Of a stretch of DNA of 55,913 nt, positions 23,273 to 31,866 are shown piece by piece; the stretch's first letter is position 1; each line of letters opens with the position of its first letter. The translations under genes were made by a program, and so were the position numbers. Source of the DNA: JAPLMI01 sp043798375 (GTDB lineage Bacteria; Omnitrophota; Gorgyraeia; 2-01-FULL-45-10); assembly GCA_043798375.1 (NCBI GenBank), contig JAZDOS010000010.1, forward strand, positions 1-55,913, given 5' to 3'. The notes under the pieces were generated by a model that searched no databases, was not told the DNA's origin, and worked only from the letters and a program-made list of their open reading frames with translations.

Positions 23273-24664
23273 ATGAAGAAACATTTTATAATGTTTGGAA
23301 GTTTCCGGTGGAAGATCACGGCGACCCTGATCTTATTGATGTGTTTTTCGGGAGTCGTCGGCAATTTTTTAGTATATGATTATGCCTCGAAGGCCCAGTT
23401 CGAGCAGTTAAGGGATAAGCTTAAAATAATCGCCCAGGCTATTGCATTGACGTTAGACACCGACGCCCTTCTCCGGATACCGCTCGATGAGAGCGGAATC
23501 GAAAGCCCTTCCTATAAGGCGATCGCGGAAAAATTATTGAGGGTGAAAGAAGTTGACCCAAGCCTTGCCTATATCTATATCCTGAAAAAGACCGAATACC
23601 CGGGGATCCTCAGGTTTATAATCGACCTCCATCCGTGCGATTATCCCGCGAGGCTGGCCCCGGCTCTTCCCGGCGAGGCGTATGACGCCTCAGGTTTCCC
23701 GGAACTCGCCAGGGCCTTCGGCGGGCCGGCCGCGGACAAGAAGATCACGGCTGATAAATGGGGAGTCTTCTTATCGGGATACGCTCCGGTCCGCGATAGC
23801 TCAGGCAGCGTTATCGCGGTGCTGGGAATCGACATGACGGCAAACGATGTCTATAACACCCGAAAAGAAGCCAGGAGGAGATCCGCCGTTGTCCTGTTGT
23901 CGGGGATCGCGCTTTCGATAGTCCTGGGGTTTTTGATCTCGGCGAGGATTACGGCCCCAATCAATAAATTAGTGGAAGGGACGAGGCATATTTCATCCGG
24001 CGATATGAAGTACCGCGTAAAAGTCGAAGGCGCCGACGAAATAAGCGAATTGGCATCGGCCTTCAACGATATGGCATCGAATCTGCTTAAGGCAAGAGAG
24101 AGGCTGGTCGATTATTTTTATCGCGCCATACAAACCCTTGTGCGGGTCCTTGAATCGCGCGACGCCTACACGAAAGGCCATTCCGACAGGGTAGCTGATT
24201 ATGCCGTGAAGATCGCTGTCGAAATGGGTTTACCGGCCCAGAAGGTAGAGTTGGTGAAAGAAGCCGCCCTTCTGCATGACATAGGTAAACTGGGAGTCCA
24301 GGAGATGATCTTAAGCAAAAAATCGGAGCTTAGCGAAGAGGACCGCGAGTCTATAAGGAAACATCCGTTGATCGGCGAAGAGTTGCTGAAACCCGTCTCT
24401 CTTAATAAAGAGATGCTCACCGTGGTGAGAGAGCACCACGAGCGGTATGACGGCAAGGGGTATCCCGACGGCCTTACCGGCGACAAGATCGATATGCTCG
24501 CGGCGATCGTCTCCGTAGCCGATTCATACGACGCGATGACTTCCCACAGGACGTATATGAAAAATTTTACCAGGGACGAAGCGATAGAGCAACTGAAAAA
24601 GAACAGCGGATCGCAATTCAATCCCGGGGTCGTCGAGGCCTTCGTGAGAGTTTTAGGGAAATAA
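23273..24664 (+). CDS. HAMP/HD-GYP cyclic-di-GMP phosphodiesterase
   Basis: A 463-residue membrane-bound signalling enzyme. Helices at about 12-33 and 202-224 enclose a periplasmic sensory domain; the HAMP domain follows (about 225-276, with LASAFNDMASNL). The C-terminal HD-GYP domain is complete: H335-D336 in LLHDIGKLG, HH in REHHERYDGKGYP, and G-Y-P at 396-398, with the final SVADSYDAM. HD-GYP enzymes hydrolyse c-di-GMP to pGpG or GMP. It is the last gene of the run that started with the patatin gene. It supplies a plausible way to change the signal read by the GEMM-type riboswitch at 12.2 kb. The periplasmic ligand is unknown. Confidence 0.9.
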   Translation: MKKHFIMFGSFRWKITATLILLMCFSGVVGNFLVYDYASKAQFEQLRDKLKIIAQAIALTLDTDALLRIPLDESGIESPSYKAIAEKLLRVKEVDPSLAYIYILKKTEYPGILRFIIDLHPCDYPARLAPALPGEAYDASGFPELARAFGGPAADKKITADKWGVFLSGYAPVRDSSGSVIAVLGIDMTANDVYNTRKEARRRSAVVLLSGIALSIVLGFLISARITAPINKLVEGTRHISSGDMKYRVKVEGADEISELASAFNDMASNLLKARERLVDYFYRAIQTLVRVLESRDAYTKGHSDRVADYAVKIAVEMGLPAQKVELVKEAALLHDIGKLGVQEMILSKKSELSEEDRESIRKHPLIGEELLKPVSLNKEMLTVVREHHERYDGKGYPDGLTGDKIDMLAAIVSVADSYDAMTSHRTYMKNFTRDEAIEQLKKNSGSQFNPGVVEAFVRVLGK

Positions 24665-24697
24665 TAACCTCGATATGCCGCGGAACCCTTCTTTTAT

Positions 24698-24725
24698 TTG
24701 CAAAAGCCGGATTTCGTGATATACT
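24698..24725 (+). promoter_or_regulatory. Sigma70-type promoter
   Basis: TTGCAA (24698-24703), 16-bp spacer, TATACT (24720-24725). It lies 22 bp before GTG 24748, in the 80-bp gap after the HD-GYP gene. Confidence 0.6.
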
Positions 24726-24747
24726 ATTGACAGCATAGCGAGGTCTT

Positions 24748-25263
24748 GTGGACAAAAAGAGATTATCAATCGTGTTGGCTATTTTCTTTCTGGCTCAGGC
24801 CGTTTCCCTTCCGCAGAATTTGGGCGCGGAAATTTACGCCCTTAATATTCCCTCCAGAATCGCCGATCCTTATTTCAGAAACATGAACATCGCCGCCGAT
24901 GTCGCGCTCTCAATTTACAAAAAACACGAACTCGGCAAAATCTCCAAAGAGGATATAGCAAGAAAATTCTCGGGAGGAACGATCAACGAATATGTCCAGT
25001 TTGATCTTGGCGATCTGCGCCTGGGAAAAGGCGGATGCACGCGTTATTATCCCGTCTCCATATTAGGCGAAGATTTTATCGTGAGAGTATTTTTAAGCGA
25101 TGAAGAGGTTTTTCAGCCTAAGGTGAAGGTTGTATTCGAGGCGAAGATCGAAAATCCCGGCATAACATGCCAGATCATTCCCAATGTCCGCGCCATACTC
25201 AAAGATTGCAAAATAGAACCGCACAGGATTTACAATAATACAGAGGCTGCCAGAAGCCCGTAG
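24748..25263 (+). CDS. Secreted protein, unknown function
   Basis: A 171-residue protein from GTG 24748 with CGAGG 6-10 nt upstream. The first 27 residues (DKKRLSIVLAIFFLAQAVSLPQNLGA) are a signal peptide. The mature part, starting EIYALNIPSRIADPYF, has no membrane segment; two cysteines (in GKGGCTRYYP and NPGITCQI) and a third (LKDCKIEP) are visible. I do not recognise the family. It stands alone between the promoter above and a palindrome below, and may work in the periplasm. Confidence 0.6.
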   Translation: MDKKRLSIVLAIFFLAQAVSLPQNLGAEIYALNIPSRIADPYFRNMNIAADVALSIYKKHELGKISKEDIARKFSGGTINEYVQFDLGDLRLGKGGCTRYYPVSILGEDFIVRVFLSDEEVFQPKVKVVFEAKIENPGITCQIIPNVRAILKDCKIEPHRIYNNTEAARSP

Positions 25264-25296
25264 GCGTATCTACGAAATAAAAGATAACAATAGCCC

Positions 25297-25328
25297 GTCG
25301 TAGGGGACATTTAAATGTCCCCTACGAC
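25297..25328. repeat. Perfect 32-bp palindrome
   Basis: Two 16-bp arms, each GTCGTAGGGGACATTT read outward from the centre, with no loop. The inner 26 bp correspond to the palindrome at 41567-41592 apart from one symmetric base change. Both occur just after a stop codon. REP-like element or transcription end; no transposase is present. Confidence 0.75.
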
Positions 25329-25358
25329 ATCGTCGAGATACTTTTTTTCTCTACCATT

Positions 25359-25388
25359 AGTACTTGTTAATGAATGTTAACAAGTACT
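25359..25388. repeat. Perfect inverted repeat before the SGNH gene
   Basis: AGTACTTGTTAA (25359-25370) and TTAACAAGTACT (25377-25388) flank 6 nt. It lies 45 bp upstream of ATG 25434. It could be an operator or an mRNA hairpin; there is no direct evidence for either. Confidence 0.6.
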
Positions 25389-25433
25389 TCATGCCTTTTA
25401 AGGCCTGCCCTCCGGTGAGAGCCCGTACTTTTG

Positions 25434-26561
25434 ATGAAAAAATATATACAAAATTCATTAATTGTGATCGTATCGATCTTATTCACCCTCTCCATGTCCG
25501 AGCTGGTTTATAGAATTCTGGTTTATAAGTCTTTTCTGATTAATCCGGAGGTAACCACAAGCCATCATAAAACGTTTTGCGAGTACGACCCTTTGTTAGG
25601 GTGGAGGCATAAAAAAAATATCGCGGTAAGATTTGTTACCAATGAATACGACGCGTTACTGGAGTTTAACTCAAAAGGGCTTAGAGGCCCCGAAATTGCC
25701 TGCGAAAAAGACAGCGATGTTTACAGGGTTTTAATTCTTGGGGATTCGTTTGCGGAGGGCTACACGGTTAATTTTGAGGATTCATTTCCCGAAATTCTCA
25801 GGGAAAAGCTTGCCGGGAAAATTAAGGATAAAACCGTCGAAGTGATAAACGCGGGGGTGGGCGGTTATAGCACGGATCAGGAATATTTATTTATGGCGGA
25901 AGAAGGGCGGAAGTTCCGGCCGGACCTGACGGTAATAATGTTCTGCGAAAACGATGTTTATTATAACGCTCAACCGGAATACTGGAGAGGGCTCAAACCC
26001 TGTTTCGCGTTGGAGAACGAGGCCCTGGTTTTAAAAAACAGTCCCGTTCCCGGCCCCCCGGTAGAATTGAAGCAAAACAGCATAGTCGGTTTTTTGAAGA
26101 GGTCGTATTTGTTGTCCCACCTGGCCGGGAGGCTGCGGAATAAGGTAAACCGCGAACTTCCGGCGGATCAAAGAGTGCGGTTAATCAAGTATGGCCCGGA
26201 GATCGAAAACGGCTGGTTAATCACGGAAAAAATTCTGCAAAAATTCAAACTGTTGGCCGATTCATGGAAAGGGAGCGTCCTGGTCGTATATATTCCGCCG
26301 GCAGATATGGTTTATGATAAACTTTATGAGGCATACATTAATTCGTATGATAATATAGACGGCAAAATTGATATACGTAAACCCGCGGCAATTCTTAGGA
26401 ATATTTGCTCCGGGAATGAGATAAATTTCCTGGACCTGACGGATGAATTACGGTTACAGGGTAAGGGCAGGCGCCTGTATTATAAATGGGACGGCCACTG
26501 GAATAAAGAAGGACATAAAGTCGTAGGGCAGGTATTGGCGGAATATATAAGGATAAAATAA
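25434..26561 (+). CDS. Membrane-anchored SGNH/GDSL hydrolase
   Basis: A 375-residue protein from ATG 25434 (a TTG lies just before). An N-terminal membrane helix (about 7-28) anchors it. Block I is LILGDSFAEGY (Ser105 nucleophile), block II-like GVGGYSTDQEY, block III-like CENDVY, and block V DGHWNKEGH (D353, H355, H361). The D-x-H-W-N form is typical of AlgX/AlgJ-like and peptidoglycan or polysaccharide O-acetyl-modifying SGNH enzymes. I infer acetyl- or ester-modification of a surface glycan; substrate unknown. It is AT-richer than the upstream run and precedes the TPS exoprotein by 76 bp, with a promoter between, so it is a separate transcript. Confidence 0.8.
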   Translation: MKKYIQNSLIVIVSILFTLSMSELVYRILVYKSFLINPEVTTSHHKTFCEYDPLLGWRHKKNIAVRFVTNEYDALLEFNSKGLRGPEIACEKDSDVYRVLILGDSFAEGYTVNFEDSFPEILREKLAGKIKDKTVEVINAGVGGYSTDQEYLFMAEEGRKFRPDLTVIMFCENDVYYNAQPEYWRGLKPCFALENEALVLKNSPVPGPPVELKQNSIVGFLKRSYLLSHLAGRLRNKVNRELPADQRVRLIKYGPEIENGWLITEKILQKFKLLADSWKGSVLVVYIPPADMVYDKLYEAYINSYDNIDGKIDIRKPAAILRNICSGNEINFLDLTDELRLQGKGRRLYYKWDGHWNKEGHKVVGQVLAEYIRIK

Positions 26562-26576
26562 ACCTGCTATTGAAGG

Positions 26577-26605
26577 TTGATTATTAGTTAAACATATGAT
26601 ATACT
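26577..26605 (+). promoter_or_regulatory. Sigma70 promoter of the TpsA-like gene
   Basis: TTGATT (26577-26582), 17-bp spacer, TATACT (26600-26605), 32 bp upstream of ATG 26638. Confidence 0.7.
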
Positions 26606-26637
26606 TATCACGCGATATATAGAGCAGATGAGATGCT

Positions 26638-29600
26638 ATGGGATTTAAAAAATACACGATAATAAGAATCTTTTTTGCCTTCATCATTTACCTGTATGGA
26701 GGGGCTTTTTTTGCCTATGGCCTGCCCGAGATAGATCACGTCGAGAGCGGAGATGTAAATGTTCAGTACGCCGGCCCCAATTCAATGACCATCACAGCGT
26801 CCGATCACAGTATAATAAATTACAGTTCGTTTAATATAGCTCAGAATGAGACGGTGATGGTTATGCTTCCATCGTCTAATAGCGATATATTGAACAGGGT
26901 TACAGGCTCCGGGGCAAGCCAATTATTGGGCAGCCTGGATTGTAACGGTATATTCATACTCGTTAATACGTCGGGCATCAATATAGGCCCCAACGCGACT
27001 ATAACGGCAAACGGGCTGGTCCTTTCTACAAGAGATATCGCAAATTCCGACTTCATGAATAGCGAGTATGTATTCAGAAAGCTTACCGGCGCAGAAAAGG
27101 ATATGCTCCTCGTGAACCAGGGCACTATCAATATACGCCGGGGCGGGTTTGGCGTATTGATAGCCGCCGGCATAGAGAATTCAGGCGTAATAAGCGCTCC
27201 TCTGGGCAAGATAGCGCTCGCGGGGGGAGACGCGGTTAAGATAGGCGTATCGGGCGGAGGCCTGATATCCGTCGCTATCGAAGAAAAGACGGCTTCATCG
27301 ATTCTGGATGCCTCGGGTAATCCGATAACAGATCAGATAAAGAGCACCGGCACCATAAGCGCCCCGGGCGGCACGGTAATACTGAACGCGCAGAGCATCA
27401 ACAAGGTATTTACCAGAGCGATAAACCTGGAAGGGTGCGTAAAAGCAAACAGGTTTGAAGAGCATGACGGAATAATAAAGATCGTGGCAAGCGATGATGT
27501 CAGGATAGGGGCTGCAATGGAAGCGAAGGGCGGCTCCATAGATGTTGCGTCAGATGAGAGTATCATCGCGGCGGCAGACGTTACCGCCGAAGACGGCGAT
27601 ATCAGCATGAAAGCCGACGCCGATAAAGACGGCGCGGGCAAATTCACCCAGGAATCAGGAGTTATATCGACAGATGGGGGAGGAAATATTTACATAGACG
27701 GCTCCGAAACTCTTACCATCGGGAATATAAGGGCGGAGGGAGGGGCTGTCTATATAGGCACCGACAGCGCCCCGCTTGCCATCATAGCCGATACCGAAAC
27801 GGTAGTAGTCTCCGACTATCTCAAGGCCGCCGCCGGCTCGTTTTATATAAATTCGGAAAGCATCACAACCCATATAGTGCGGGACGAAGGTATTTTTATA
27901 CAGGACGCTTCCAGAGAGGACAATGTAATAACTATCCGGGGCGATGAGCTTGGCACGGTAAAGTATCTGGCCGCGAATAACATAACTTTTCAGACAGATA
28001 ATGATGTTAATACTTCTCCGGGAGTGATAATTCCCGGCAATACAGTTACATTAATAGCCAGGCAATTCGGTTCGAACGTTAATCCGGTAAATATTGATGC
28101 CGCGGCCACACATATTAATAGATCCATGGGTGATATTGATATAACCCAATCCCTGGGTATCGGAACGAGTATACTTATATGCGGCCCTCCCGAGGACGGC
28201 TTCGGCGCGATAACTTACAATAGAGATTCCCATCTCGTATTAGAAGCAGAACATATTACACTCCGGGGGGAAGGCCCAACCTGCCTCTACGGGGATATCA
28301 CGTTTTCCAACCTTTATATAACTGTTCCCGCAAAAGAGATCTACTTTGAGCCGGGAAAGACATATACCATCCTTGGCTTATTCAAAATAGAAGGCGCTTA
28401 CGCGCAACACGTAAAGCTCCTATCTCAGCAAGACGGGGTACGGTGGTATATTGATCCAAGCGGCCCCAGGGAGCTGACCTATGTTTGGGTAAAAGACTCT
28501 TATAACCTCGATCCCGTTGAGGTTGCCATGACATTATCGACCAACCGCGGCAATAATTTCAACTGGGACGCGAATATTACATGGAATGGCAGTACGAGCC
28601 TGTGGAATGTCAGTGGGAACTGGATAGGGGGGGTCGTCCCGGGCGACGGAGACGTTGCGGTGTTTAACGGCACAAGCACCCGTAATTGCAGTATAAATGC
28701 CAGTATTAACATCCTTGGGCTATGTATCGAGTCAGGCTATACGGGTATTATCACACAGGCCGCGGGTAAAACAGTAACTTTAGGCTCGACCGGATATACT
28801 CAGTCAGGCGGAACTTTTACCGGTGGAAACAGCGCCATTACGGTTAATGGCGTATTCAACTTAAACGGAGGGACGTTCAGTACGGGCACTGGTACTGTTA
28901 CATTCGGCGGCGTGGTTGGAGATACAGTGACCATCTCCAGTGGCATACTGAAAATAAGGTCCGGCGACACCGCGGCAGATATAGTCATAAACGCCGGCAC
29001 ATGGACGAACTCCGGCGGGACCATCAGCTATAACGCGGGAAGCGTCGTGAGCACCGGCATACTTTCGAGCGTCGGTGATTACTACAATCTCGATATAAAT
29101 TCGCCGGGATCTACCTATACGCTTGCCGATGATCTGGTCGTCAAGGGTAATCTCTCCATAACGGCCGGGACTATGGATGTAACAGCGGCTGACTATGGCG
29201 TAACTGTAAGCGGAAATTTTGTGGCAATCGGCACCTTCAATGCGCAAAATGGTACGGTAACTTTGGACGGAGGGACTCAGTATATTTACGGCAGCAGCAC
29301 ATTCCATAATTTAACGAAGACGGGCTCTGCCGGGACACTCTATTTCCAGGCCGGCTCCACACAGATTATCGCAGGCACCTTAACCTTGAGAGGCGTGGCC
29401 GATGCGGACGGGCAGAGGTTATCGCTGCGCTCTACAGTCTCACCCGCGCAGTGGAGTATAAACCCGGCCGCTTTTGACATAGCTTATGTAGATGTGCAGG
29501 ATAGCGCCAATACGGGCGGCTCGATAATCAATCCGGCGGGAAGCACAAATTCGGGCAATAACACAAACTGGTTCGTCTGGAACGCTATATGGATATGGGA

Positions 29601-31854
29601 TGGCGTGACCGGGCTCGGTACCTGGTCAAATCCGGACAACTGGAATGATGGTTCCGGCGAACATGCCGTGCCTAACGAATCCACTGACGTATTATTCGGC
29701 GGCAGCCTTGGCGGAGTGTCCGGCACGGACACAGATTCAAATTGCGAAAATTCGGCCTTTCTCGGCAGCATTAAAAGCCTTACCATAAGGTCAGGATACA
29801 CAAAAACTATAACGTTAAACCGTTCGCTTGCCATTACAGGCGCTCTTACTGTTAATAGCGGCACGCTGGCTCAGGCCGCAGGCGCCGGGAATGCCATATC
29901 GGCCGGATCCATAGCGGTAAGAGGCGGAACGTTCCTGGGCGGGAACGCAGATATTACATCAACAGGCAATGTTGCCATATTAAGCGGTAGTTTCACTTCC
30001 ACGTCCGGTACTCTATATGTGGGAGGAAACTGGATAAACGAGGCTTCGACGTTCTTCCACAACTCAGGAACGGTCGATTTTAACGGATCCGGCACGCAGG
30101 ACCTGGAATATAGCTCCGATGCCTTTAATCACCTCACTCATTCAGGGGCCGGCACGCTTTACATATGGCCATACAGAAGAGATATAACCATAGACCATTC
30201 CATAACCACGGAAGACCTCTTGGGCTTTCCGTTGCTTGTCTATATTGACGCTGATTTCGGCATCTACTCCTATGCCCGAGCCAACGGAGAGGACATTATC
30301 TTTACCGATGCAAATGGTGATAGGATGCCCTATGAGATAGAATATTACTACAGAGATAATGCGGGACACACGGTTACGGCCCTGATCTGGGTAAAGGTCC
30401 CGGATATCTCTTCAACTACCGATACCACTTTTTACATGAGCTACGGTAACCCATCCTGCCCGGCGCAGCAGGATCCTGCTCATGTGTGGGATAGCAACTA
30501 CGCCGCCGTATATCACATGGCAAATACAAACGATTCTACCGGAGTGAATGACGGAACTGCGTCCGGCGGCGTTACTTCAACATCTTCCGGAAGTATAGAC
30601 GGCGCTTATAACTTCGATGGTATAGATGGTGAAATACTCGTCCCGGATAGCCCAAGCCTCGACATTACAAGCGCTGTTACAATATCTCTGTGGTTGAAAA
30701 CTCCCGGCACTTATGATGCATCGTCGCCGAAACTTGTTGGAAAACACACTGTAGATACTAATGATCCCTGGCATTTTTACGAGATTGATTTTAATGTGAC
30801 GCCTCCGGATATATTTATAAGATTTGAAGTCTCGGATGGCACCTCTTATTACAACGTCCCCAAGGGGGCCGTGTTTCTGAGTTCGACTATCGAAATCCAG
30901 TCTGACACATGGTACTATGTGTCAGGAACCTGGGACGGCACAACATCCAATCTCTATATTGACGGCGGTTTAAATAACACCACCACAACAAGTTTTCATA
31001 CATTAGCGACTAACGATGAGCCTTTACGCATGGGATCTTTTACGGGAAATACCCATCATTATAAAGGAATTTTAGACGAAGTGCGTATTTCCAACATAGC
31101 GCGCCCTGCTTCATGGGCCGGCGCGGAATTCAATAATCAGTTTTCCGACACAGGCCGCGGCTATCAGGCAATAGGCGCGCAATCCGGAGGAGTTCTTACC
31201 ATAGCCGGTAACCTTGCCCAGTCGGGGACAGGTCCGCTTGCCGCCGCCGGCATGATTACTTTTAACGATGCTTCTCAGAATTCCAATGTATACGGCGCCA
31301 TAACGTTTTATGATCTGGCTTGCACAACAGCGGGAAAAAATATATATTTTGAAGCAGGATATACGGGAACCGTGACGCATGCTCTGACATTGACGGGGAG
31401 CGCGGCTAACCTGATAAAACTTAGAAGCACGTCAGACGGAACAAGGTGGAATATAGATCCTCAAAATACCATCAACGTTACATATGTCGATGTTAAAGAT
31501 TCCGCGAATTTAAACGGCAAAGTTATAAATCCTCCTTACTCTGTCGATAGCGGTAATAACGTCGCCTGGTTCTCGGTTCCGCCGATCAATCCCGATGTCA
31601 TCCCCAGGATACCGCAGCCGCCGAATCCGCCGGTCGATCCGGGTAACGGCGAACCTCCCGGAGGCGGCCCTCTCATATCATACGAAAGGCAGAAGTATGG
31701 CAAGTATTATATAGCCGGTAAGTACCGTACGGTAGTTATAGTATATGATGGCAAGGTAACCGTAGCTCCTTACGATGATAACGGCCCTCAATATGATAAA
31801 GGTAAGTTATTAACAGCCGGTCAGAAGGCCGCGTATCAGGGGGAGATAAAGTAA
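26638..31854 (+). CDS. Two-partner secretion exoprotein (TpsA/FHA-like) with DUF2341 and LamG domains
   Basis: A 1738-residue exoprotein. Residues 1-28 are a signal peptide. Residues about 29-270 form the TPS (haemagglutination-activity) domain recognised by the TpsB transporter, with SIINYSSFNIAQNE and the NRVTG motif followed by LVNTSGINIGPNATI. Residues 270-1180 are a repetitive beta-helix-like region. Residues about 1181-1290 are DUF2341 and 1290-1490 a LamG/concanavalin-like lectin domain. A module of about 90 residues occurs three times (about 554-640, 886-978, 1555-1643). A proline-rich linker (about 1654-1680) leads to a small C-terminal domain (KYYIAGKYRTVVIVYDGKV). It is probably exported across the outer membrane as an adhesin or glycan-binding surface protein. 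Its partner lies convergent, 12 bp downstream. Confidence 0.88.
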   Translation: MGFKKYTIIRIFFAFIIYLYGGAFFAYGLPEIDHVESGDVNVQYAGPNSMTITASDHSIINYSSFNIAQNETVMVMLPSSNSDILNRVTGSGASQLLGSLDCNGIFILVNTSGINIGPNATITANGLVLSTRDIANSDFMNSEYVFRKLTGAEKDMLLVNQGTINIRRGGFGVLIAAGIENSGVISAPLGKIALAGGDAVKIGVSGGGLISVAIEEKTASSILDASGNPITDQIKSTGTISAPGGTVILNAQSINKVFTRAINLEGCVKANRFEEHDGIIKIVASDDVRIGAAMEAKGGSIDVASDESIIAAADVTAEDGDISMKADADKDGAGKFTQESGVISTDGGGNIYIDGSETLTIGNIRAEGGAVYIGTDSAPLAIIADTETVVVSDYLKAAAGSFYINSESITTHIVRDEGIFIQDASREDNVITIRGDELGTVKYLAANNITFQTDNDVNTSPGVIIPGNTVTLIARQFGSNVNPVNIDAAATHINRSMGDIDITQSLGIGTSILICGPPEDGFGAITYNRDSHLVLEAEHITLRGEGPTCLYGDITFSNLYITVPAKEIYFEPGKTYTILGLFKIEGAYAQHVKLLSQQDGVRWYIDPSGPRELTYVWVKDSYNLDPVEVAMTLSTNRGNNFNWDANITWNGSTSLWNVSGNWIGGVVPGDGDVAVFNGTSTRNCSINASINILGLCIESGYTGIITQAAGKTVTLGSTGYTQSGGTFTGGNSAITVNGVFNLNGGTFSTGTGTVTFGGVVGDTVTISSGILKIRSGDTAADIVINAGTWTNSGGTISYNAGSVVSTGILSSVGDYYNLDINSPGSTYTLADDLVVKGNLSITAGTMDVTAADYGVTVSGNFVAIGTFNAQNGTVTLDGGTQYIYGSSTFHNLTKTGSAGTLYFQAGSTQIIAGTLTLRGVADADGQRLSLRSTVSPAQWSINPAAFDIAYVDVQDSANTGGSIINPAGSTNSGNNTNWFVWNAIWIWDGVTGLGTWSNPDNWNDGSGEHAVPNESTDVLFGGSLGGVSGTDTDSNCENSAFLGSIKSLTIRSGYTKTITLNRSLAITGALTVNSGTLAQAAGAGNAISAGSIAVRGGTFLGGNADITSTGNVAILSGSFTSTSGTLYVGGNWINEASTFFHNSGTVDFNGSGTQDLEYSSDAFNHLTHSGAGTLYIWPYRRDITIDHSITTEDLLGFPLLVYIDADFGIYSYARANGEDIIFTDANGDRMPYEIEYYYRDNAGHTVTALIWVKVPDISSTTDTTFYMSYGNPSCPAQQDPAHVWDSNYAAVYHMANTNDSTGVNDGTASGGVTSTSSGSIDGAYNFDGIDGEILVPDSPSLDITSAVTISLWLKTPGTYDASSPKLVGKHTVDTNDPWHFYEIDFNVTPPDIFIRFEVSDGTSYYNVPKGAVFLSSTIEIQSDTWYYVSGTWDGTTSNLYIDGGLNNTTTTSFHTLATNDEPLRMGSFTGNTHHYKGILDEVRISNIARPASWAGAEFNNQFSDTGRGYQAIGAQSGGVLTIAGNLAQSGTGPLAAAGMITFNDASQNSNVYGAITFYDLACTTAGKNIYFEAGYTGTVTHALTLTGSAANLIKLRSTSDGTRWNIDPQNTINVTYVDVKDSANLNGKVINPPYSVDSGNNVAWFSVPPINPDVIPRIPQPPNPPVDPGNGEPPGGGPLISYERQKYGKYYIAGKYRTVVIVYDGKVTVAPYDDNGPQYDKGKLLTAGQKAAYQGEIK

Positions 31855-31866
31855 GGCGGGATAAAC

